Below are positions 58,947 through 64,000 of a DNA stretch of 64,000 nucleotides, one piece after another. Position 1 is the first letter of the stretch. The number at the start of each line of letters is the position of its first letter. Made by a program: the position numbers and the translations under genes. The stretch spans positions 118,624-182,623 of the forward strand of contig VBWE01000011.1 of NCBI GenBank assembly GCA_006218065.1. Reading direction: 5' to 3'. Source of the stretch: Bacteroidota bacterium. GTDB lineage: Bacteria; Bacteroidota; Bacteroidia; Palsa-965. The notes beneath the pieces are model-generated. The model searched no databases. It was not told the DNA's origin and saw nothing but the letters and a program-made list of their open reading frames with translations.

Positions 58947-59759
58947 TCAGAATACCCAGAGCCTGCTTTCCGCAGCCGTCAACAGGTTTTTGATCCTCCC
59001 GGAAAGCAGTTCCGTATCCATCATACGCATATGCTGTTCGTACACCCGGTCGTATGTCAGCTGCTCTTTATCCATAGGTGCGTAAAAAAGTCGCTTGCTG
59101 AGAATGTCATTCGTGCTTCTGCTTCTGTCTGTCGGGCCTATCGCACAGGCCGGCGTAGCAGCAAGCAGGGAATTAATTTCAGGATAGTATATCCAGCAAA
59201 GCGGCGAATATCCTTCTATCTCTCCACTGCGTCCGTACACTTCTTTTACCGGGCAAAGCCCCTGTATTTTGAAATCCAGAGCACTGCGCTGCTTATCGAA
59301 AAACCATTCCTCTTTCAGTTGATACCCCCGGATGGCCGACGCTGCCAGTTCAGACTTAAGTGGCGCAGGAAGCCAGCAGGTACCGGAATCGGTGTTCGGC
59401 ATGGAATCCCACCGGGCAAATAGATTCTGTACTTCTGAAGGTGTGAGTTTAATGCGGAATTCATCACCCGGCACACGGGCATCGTACGCCGCAATCCTTC
59501 CGGAATCCTTCAGCAGCGCATCCTTCAGCACATCGAAAAGGCTGTTGCAAATCGCTGCCGGTTTTTCCCGGCTGCCCAGTGATTTATTTATCTTGATCTC
59601 GAGATCAATCGTTCTCCAGGTGTATTTATACCACATCACCGGCGAATCCGTGAGCGGCGTGTAGGTGATCTTCTTTCTTAGCGTATCATGTAAAAGCTGC
59701 GCTTCCAGGGTATCAAAGCAAAGCACCAGCAGCAACAGGAAAAGAGTAAAACGACGCAT
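58947..59759 (-). CDS. GldN-like T9SS protein, divergent paralogue 2
   Basis: A 270-residue exported protein; signal peptide FTLFLLLLVLCFDTLEAQ. It retains the GldN framework: ITYTPLTDSPVMWYKYTWRT, SLFDVLKDALLKDSGRIAAY, PGDEFRIKLTPSEVQNLF, YQLKEEWFFDKQRSALDFKI and SPLCWIYYPEINSLLA. Many positions fixed in the other copies are changed: MWSKRVWR to MWYKYTWR, NPALDDEF to ARVPGDEF, DLWHF to RLWVF. The ATG at 59757-59759 gives a clean signal peptide. It follows a terminator (59788-59813) that separates it from paralogue 1, so its expression may be lower or from another promoter. A specialised role is possible. Confidence 0.82.
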   Translation of the reverse strand: MRRFTLFLLLLVLCFDTLEAQLLHDTLRKKITYTPLTDSPVMWYKYTWRTIDLEIKINKSLGSREKPAAICNSLFDVLKDALLKDSGRIAAYDARVPGDEFRIKLTPSEVQNLFARWDSMPNTDSGTCWLPAPLKSELAASAIRGYQLKEEWFFDKQRSALDFKIQGLCPVKEVYGRSGEIEGYSPLCWIYYPEINSLLAATPACAIGPTDRSRSTNDILSKRLFYAPMDKEQLTYDRVYEQHMRMMDTELLSGRIKNLLTAAESRLWVF

Positions 59760-59787
59760 CAGGGGAAGCAGAATAAGGGGTAAAAAA

Positions 59788-59813
59788 AAGTCCCTGCTTT
59801 TCAGCAAGGACTT
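59788..59813 (-). terminator. Intrinsic terminator between gldN paralogues 1 and 2
   Basis: Minus strand AAGTCCTTGC-tgaaaa-GCAGGGACTT then eight U: a 10-bp stem with one G-U pair. It would end the gldKLMN core transcript after paralogue 1, leaving paralogues 2-4 to readthrough or their own promoter. Confidence 0.85.
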
Positions 59814-59831
59814 CCTGTTTGTTTTTTTGAC

Positions 59832-60695
59832 TTAGAAATGCCAGAGATCATGTTCCATCCGGAAGATATCGTCCTTCACACGATCCGATTCGAGCAGAAT
59901 GTCGAGACCGGTTACGTATGAGTTGATATAACGGTCGTACACGTTGGTTTCTTTGTGGACATAGCTCTGGAACATACGTTTCCAGAAAATGTCTTCCAGT
60001 GTACGGCGTTCAGAATCGCTCTTCGGGTTATACACTTCCGCATTGGCAAAGGTGGGACGCGCCTCCGGGAAATAAACCCAGAACAGGGGCGAGTAACCGA
60101 GCACTTCGCCGCTTTCAGAAACTTTTTCCTTGAGCGGGCAGATTCCGAGGATACGCACGTCCAGAACAGAACGCTGCTTATCCAGGAACCAGTCTTCTTT
60201 CATCCAGTACTGTTTTACGTCGGGCGAATTCAGTTCTTTTTTCAGCGGCGCCAGGATAAAGGTTCCCGGGTTGTTCGGATCTTCCACCTGGTTGGTAGAA
60301 TCCCACTGAACGAAAAGCGCTTCGATTTCCGAAGGCGTCATCGGAACTTTGAATTCGTCGTCGAGAGCCGGGTTGGCGAACGCCGTCATTTTCGGCGGCT
60401 TGGCCAGCATGGCATCTTTCAGTACATCGAACAGGCTGCGACGATCATTGATCCGTGTTTCAGGATAGTACAACGGGTGGTTGAATTTTTCCCGCAGATC
60501 GATCGTACGCCACACACGCTTGGACCACATTACATCAGCCTCACGAAGGGGCGTGTACGGGATCAGTTTGCGTGCGCGCGAGTTCTCTTTCACATAAATC
60601 TGGTCAGGATATGTGGGCGGAGCCACAACCTGCGCCTCTGCTGCCATTCCAGTAAGCAGCAATCCGGCTATCAGAATTTTCTTCATCACTTTCAT
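59832..60695 (-). CDS. gldN: GldN, T9SS/gliding protein, paralogue 1 (core operon copy)
   Basis: A 287-residue exported protein; signal peptide KKILIAGLLLTGMAAEAQV. Full GldN/PorN pattern: KLIPYTPLREADVMWSKRVW, TIDLREKFNHPLYYPETR, MTAFANPALDDEFKVPMTP, QYWMKEDWFLDKQRSVLDVR, ILGICPLKEKVSESGEVLG, LFWVYFPEARPTFA, and the end MEHDLWHF. In the T9SS it forms a large periplasmic ring with the lipoprotein GldK. It directly follows gldM (31 nt), the conserved gldKLMN order, so it is the primary copy. An AAAGGAGG Shine-Dalgarno 8 nt before the ATG at 60695 decides the start. Confidence 0.94.
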   Translation of the reverse strand: MKVMKKILIAGLLLTGMAAEAQVVAPPTYPDQIYVKENSRARKLIPYTPLREADVMWSKRVWRTIDLREKFNHPLYYPETRINDRRSLFDVLKDAMLAKPPKMTAFANPALDDEFKVPMTPSEIEALFVQWDSTNQVEDPNNPGTFILAPLKKELNSPDVKQYWMKEDWFLDKQRSVLDVRILGICPLKEKVSESGEVLGYSPLFWVYFPEARPTFANAEVYNPKSDSERRTLEDIFWKRMFQSYVHKETNVYDRYINSYVTGLDILLESDRVKDDIFRMEHDLWHF

Positions 60696-60726
60696 TTCGC
60701 TATCCTCCTTTAGTAGTAGTTACAGC

Positions 60727-62334
60727 TTATCTTACTTTGATCTGGCAGCCAGGGATCTTACGTGTCGTTCCATCCGGGCCTTTCACGTTTACCTGTTCGA
60801 TCAGCACTTTCGTACCGCCTTTTGCACTGGCCAGCAGTCGCGAGATATTTCCAGTTACCCCGGGACCCGATGCTTTTTCTTCAACGAATACGCCGTTCAC
60901 GTTCATGGAGAATACCCATGAAACAACGTCGAATTTCAAGTCGAAGTCAAAGTTTTCCATTTTCGCGAAAATACCGCGGATGTTGGCTACTTCAGCTTTC
61001 GGCATGATACCGTCGCCTTTGATGCTTCCTACATAACAAACCGGGTCAGGAACGCGCTTTACACGGAATTTGAACGAACCCATGGAAGTGGTTTTGTCGC
61101 CGAAACGTCCGCCTACACTTACGTTCGATTCCGTCACACCGGCATTCGGACGCACGATATATTTTCCGCGCGAACCGCTCATCGAAGCGCCGCTGATATT
61201 GACTACCAGGTTTTCAGGAGCAACACCGGCAGCAGATACCGAGATCGGGTTATCCACACCAATATAGAACACGTTCATCTTGTCGGGTGATACCGCAGCG
61301 GCGGGACGAGCTACCATGTATTCGGATTTGAACGGGTAGCTTTCAAAAGTGCCGTCCGGCTTCTTCACTTTAATTACACCGCCCCATTTCTGGAGACCTT
61401 CTGAACCTGTTTTTACAGCGTATGTTCCGATACCTCCGTCAACTTTTACAGTGGTCGAATCCATATTCGGACCTACGGCTTTCTTGGCAACAGAGTCCCA
61501 GTCACAACCGATGATTACAGTCGGGTTCTGCGTAGAACTCGATGCCGCAACGAAAACTTCCGCTTTGTATTCCTCACCTGCCAGGATATAGCTGGAAGGA
61601 GCGATTACGCGGGCCTGCAGTTTGTCGAATTTGAAGTCGCTCGCAGAAATCTGGTTGAACAATTCGTTCACAACAGAACCTTCCGCATTACGTACGTCAT
61701 TCTCGATGCGCTTAAGCTGTGCAGCCGATGCTACGATAGGAAGGTGATAAAAATTGTACCATTCCCAGCTCACATTTTTCTCGGCATCCTGCGAATATGC
61801 TTCTTTGGTATTAAGCATGGTCAGATCAACAACAGCATCCTTGGGAAGAAGCGCGATCAGATCCTGCTGATATTTGTTCAGTTTCGCTTTCAGCTCTTTT
61901 GCCTTACCGGTAACATTGGACGGATCCTCCCCGATCATAAAGTGGGTAGAAACGTCATAATCATCCGGCTTTTGAATACGCATGAGATCCATGGTATCGG
62001 CAACTTTTTTATCGATGCCTTCAAGCGCTGCGATCATTTCGCCACGAAGCCCGTGAAGATAGGTGATCATATCTTCGGAAAGCTTCTTCGCTGCATTCGC
62101 TTTTTCCCAAAGCGGCTTGGCTTTTTTCTCATCGTTTTGTTTCGCTTTGGCGAACGCCTTGAAGATAAACTCGTTTTTTGCTTCAGAATTGGAGTTCGTA
62201 TTGGCGAGCCCTTTCTCGATTACGATAAAGGCATTGATGATTTCTTTTGAGATATTCAGCGCCAAAAGGGCGGTCAGCACGAGATACATCATGCCGATCA
62301 TTTTCTGGCGCGGTGAAATTTTACCACCTGACAT
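60727..62334 (-). CDS. gldM: GldM, T9SS/gliding motor protein
   Basis: A 535-residue inner-membrane protein. One transmembrane helix near the N-terminus (MIGMMYLVLTALLALNISKEI) anchors a long periplasmic part with helical domain D1 (about 35-220) and three β domains (about 220-535; SYILAGEEYKAEVFVAASSS, GPGVTGNISRLLASAKGGTK, VKGPDGTTRKIPGCQIKVR). With GldL it forms the proton-driven motor of the type IX secretion and gliding machinery. Length fits (about 510-540). A GGAGG Shine-Dalgarno precedes the ATG. It lies between gldL and gldN as in other Bacteroidota. Confidence 0.95.
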   Translation of the reverse strand: MSGGKISPRQKMIGMMYLVLTALLALNISKEIINAFIVIEKGLANTNSNSEAKNEFIFKAFAKAKQNDEKKAKPLWEKANAAKKLSEDMITYLHGLRGEMIAALEGIDKKVADTMDLMRIQKPDDYDVSTHFMIGEDPSNVTGKAKELKAKLNKYQQDLIALLPKDAVVDLTMLNTKEAYSQDAEKNVSWEWYNFYHLPIVASAAQLKRIENDVRNAEGSVVNELFNQISASDFKFDKLQARVIAPSSYILAGEEYKAEVFVAASSSTQNPTVIIGCDWDSVAKKAVGPNMDSTTVKVDGGIGTYAVKTGSEGLQKWGGVIKVKKPDGTFESYPFKSEYMVARPAAAVSPDKMNVFYIGVDNPISVSAAGVAPENLVVNISGASMSGSRGKYIVRPNAGVTESNVSVGGRFGDKTTSMGSFKFRVKRVPDPVCYVGSIKGDGIMPKAEVANIRGIFAKMENFDFDLKFDVVSWVFSMNVNGVFVEEKASGPGVTGNISRLLASAKGGTKVLIEQVNVKGPDGTTRKIPGCQIKVR

Positions 62335-62390
62335 TTTTAGACCTCCGTCGTTTTAAGTTTCACAATTGGTTACTTCTAAAAACGGGCCTT

Positions 62391-63254
62391 TTAACGGCGC
62401 ACGTTCATGGCCGACAGCATATTGCCGTAAACCGTGTTGAGTGCTTCCAGGTTGCTGGCCAGGCTCGAAATTTCCGTACGGTACTTGCGGGTATCGTCGA
62501 GCGAGTCGTTCAGGTTTGTAAGCATCTGGCCAATACCAGAGTACAGTTGTTCCGTAGCTTTCAGGTGATCGTTCGAACCCTGGAGCTGCAGTTCATATGC
62601 TGCATTGAGTGCCGCGAGGTTCTTCGAAATTTTCGAAAGCTGCTCGTTATATGCACTTGAAGATTCGCTGGTATTCGACATGGCTTCGAGTGCTTTGGCA
62701 GCACGACCGTAAGAACTTGCAAGCTGCTCAACAGAACTTGTTACGCTTTCGTTGGCACGCTCATAAGTCGAGGACAGGCTGTCAACCGTTTTGCTGGCCT
62801 TGATCAGGTTATCCGAAAACTCTTTTGATGCAACTGTAGCGTCAGAAACATCACCGAGTTTGGAAGCACTGTCGCTGAGGCTGCGCAAACCTGCACCTAA
62901 GCTTTCAATCAGTTCGGGACCGATTTTGGCTTCTTCAAGCATTTTGTCCAGCTGTTCAGTAACACTCATATCATCTTTGCCTTCCTCAAGTTCTTTGCCG
63001 TCTTCCAGATGCATGCCGGCAAGCTCGGGATAAACGAGTGTCCAGTCATAATCTTCGTGCGGCGGTTCAAACGCTGAGAACGCGAAGATTACAGCCTCTG
63101 TACCAAGGCCGATGATCAGCATAAGACTTGCACCAGGCCAGTGTTGGATTTTGAAAAGTGCACCTACAATTACCACAGCTGCACCAAATCCGTACAGTTT
63201 GGCCATGAAGTTCTTCCACTTCTTGCTTGCGAAGAAACTGTTTCCACCGCTCAT
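62391..63254 (-). CDS. gldL: GldL, T9SS/gliding motor membrane protein
   Basis: A 287-residue protein. Two transmembrane helices near the N-terminus (KLYGFGAAVVIVGALFKIQ and SLMLIIGLGTEAVIFAFSAF) carry the charged residues that drive the proton motor in GldL (for example the glutamate in GLGTEAVIF, about residue 53). Residues about 95-287 are a long Ser/Leu/Ala-rich coiled coil facing the cytoplasm. It works with GldM in a 5:2 complex in known systems. Gene order gldK-gldL-gldM is conserved; the gap to gldM is 56 nt. Confidence 0.93.
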   Translation of the reverse strand: MSGGNSFFASKKWKNFMAKLYGFGAAVVIVGALFKIQHWPGASLMLIIGLGTEAVIFAFSAFEPPHEDYDWTLVYPELAGMHLEDGKELEEGKDDMSVTEQLDKMLEEAKIGPELIESLGAGLRSLSDSASKLGDVSDATVASKEFSDNLIKASKTVDSLSSTYERANESVTSSVEQLASSYGRAAKALEAMSNTSESSSAYNEQLSKISKNLAALNAAYELQLQGSNDHLKATEQLYSGIGQMLTNLNDSLDDTRKYRTEISSLASNLEALNTVYGNMLSAMNVRR

Positions 63255-63319
63255 ATTTGCTCGTTTGTTTTTTGGTTAGTAATACGGGTTGTTTATCGGT
63301 TTGTTTGGGAATACATGGT

Positions 63320-64000
63320 TTAGAGATCGTCGTCTTTCGCGCGACCAAGGTAAGTCATCACGCAGCGGAAGCCGACATAGCATTTTGCAGTATCCTGGTA
63401 CTCATAAGTACGGGAGCTGACCTGGAGATAATGCCCGAAGTCTTTCCAGGAACCACCGCGAATCACTTTACGGTTCAGAACGGGAATCTGCTCTTCCGGT
63501 CCTACAGGCTCGTACTGGTAATCCGGGTTAAGGTCATGCATGAAATCGTATGCCGATTCGTCGAAGGCGTTGATCGTCCATTCGGCGGCATTACCTGACA
63601 TGCAATAGATACCCCAATCGTTCGGGTTATACGAGAAGATTTTTACCGTGTGGAAACCGCCGTCGTCGATATACGAACCGCGCATCGGTTTAAAGTTACC
63701 CAAGAAGCAACCACGTGCATTACGGATGTAGGGACCGCCCCAGGGGAACGGGCTCAACTGCAGACCGCCACGGGCAGCATACTCCCATTCGGCTTCTGTG
63801 GGCAGACGGAAATCGTTTACCCAGGTTTCACCTTTGTCGGTCAGCCACCAGTTCAGCAACCAGGTACGCCAGATGCAGAATGCGCGCGCCTGTTTCCAGG
63901 TAACGCCTACTACGGGATAATCATCATAGGCCGGATGCCAGAAATACATATTGGTCATCGGCTCGTTGAATGAATAGGTAAAGTCGTGTACCCAGGCGAG
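63320..64000 (-). CDS. gldK: GldK, T9SS/gliding lipoprotein, C-terminal part (runs off window)
   Basis: 227 codons of the C-terminal part are visible; the N-terminus and lipobox lie beyond position 64000. The fold is a formylglycine-generating-enzyme-like (FGE-sulfatase) domain: YPVVGVTWKQARAFCIWR, FRLPTEAEWEYAARGG, YCMSGNAAEWTINAFDES and KVIRGGSWKDFGHYLQVSSR with YVGFRCVMTYLG. In GldK this domain is structural, forming the outer-membrane ring with GldN. It ends GRAKDDDL. The sequence reads open to the window edge (CTCGCCTGGGTACACGAC is in frame). Confidence 0.94.
   Translation of the reverse strand, partial: LAWVHDFTYSFNEPMTNMYFWHPAYDDYPVVGVTWKQARAFCIWRTWLLNWWLTDKGETWVNDFRLPTEAEWEYAARGGLQLSPFPWGGPYIRNARGCFLGNFKPMRGSYIDDGGFHTVKIFSYNPNDWGIYCMSGNAAEWTINAFDESAYDFMHDLNPDYQYEPVGPEEQIPVLNRKVIRGGSWKDFGHYLQVSSRTYEYQDTAKCYVGFRCVMTYLGRAKDDDL

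Overview
The window reads as a chromosome segment of a gliding or type IX secretion (T9SS) member of the Bacteroidota. The evidence is T9SS core genes (gldK-L-M-N), C-terminal T9SS sorting domains on several secreted proteins, TonB-dependent receptor/DUF4249 lipoprotein pairs, and promoters of the Bacteroidota form TTTG - about 19 nt - TAnnTTTG. Base composition is moderate to GC-rich, except for a visibly AT-rich stretch at about 17.2-24.5 kb.

Layout. (1) 1-9.67 kb, minus strand: leuACDB, then a regulatory stretch with its own promoter and two consecutive Ile/Val-rich leader peptides, each followed by an intrinsic terminator, then ilvE-D-B-N-C (ilvC runs off the window). (2) 9.8-17 kb: a conserved hypothetical gene, a GPH-type transporter, and three tandem kelch/T9SS cargo genes with a DUF4907 lipoprotein. 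(3) 17.1-24.8 kb: AT-rich patchwork bounded and divided by a tRNA-Pro gene, tRNA 3'/5' remnants and copies of its terminator. It holds a DUF4249 lipoprotein, a chimera of a sensor-kinase N-terminus and a TonB receptor barrel, two T9SS-sorted hydrolases, and a PadR/membrane-protein pair. (4) 25-31.4 kb, plus strand: an intact TonB receptor and DUF4249 pair, a secreted protein with five WSGxDAWKEW repeats, trxB, a YwqK-like protein and a MITE-like element. (5) 31.4-46.4 kb, minus strand: the complete histidine and tryptophan pathways interleaved as hisL-hisGDCB / trpL-trpEGDCFBA-aroF / hisHAFIE, so the trp operon sits inside the his gene set. (6) 46.6-56.8 kb: a double rhodanese, an ABC-F protein, a gutted cation/proton antiporter, a ClC channel, an AI-2E-family permease, a DUF2461 protein, and a two-gene pair joining a YbjN-like protein to a trypsin-like protease with zinc ribbon and YbjN-like domain. 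(7) 56.9-64 kb, minus strand: gldK (partial), gldL, gldM and four consecutive gldN paralogues.

Regulation is the strongest theme. The ilv, his and trp units each carry a short leader peptide rich in the regulated amino acid (Ile/Val runs; HLHHH; WWW) followed by a Rho-independent terminator. In ilv element 1 and in his, a leader segment can pair with the terminator's 5' arm, which is classic ribosome-mediated attenuation. The trp leader has an unusual addition: between the attenuator and trpE lie a 122-nt element closed by perfect 11-bp and 8-bp stems and then a tRNA(Trp, CCA)-like gene that ends 13 nt before the trpE start codon.

Several genes look damaged: hisB (deletion plus frameshift in the dehydratase C-terminus), the kinase/TonB fusion, and the antiporter with most of its middle missing. 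These may be real gene decay or assembly errors; the sequence alone cannot decide.
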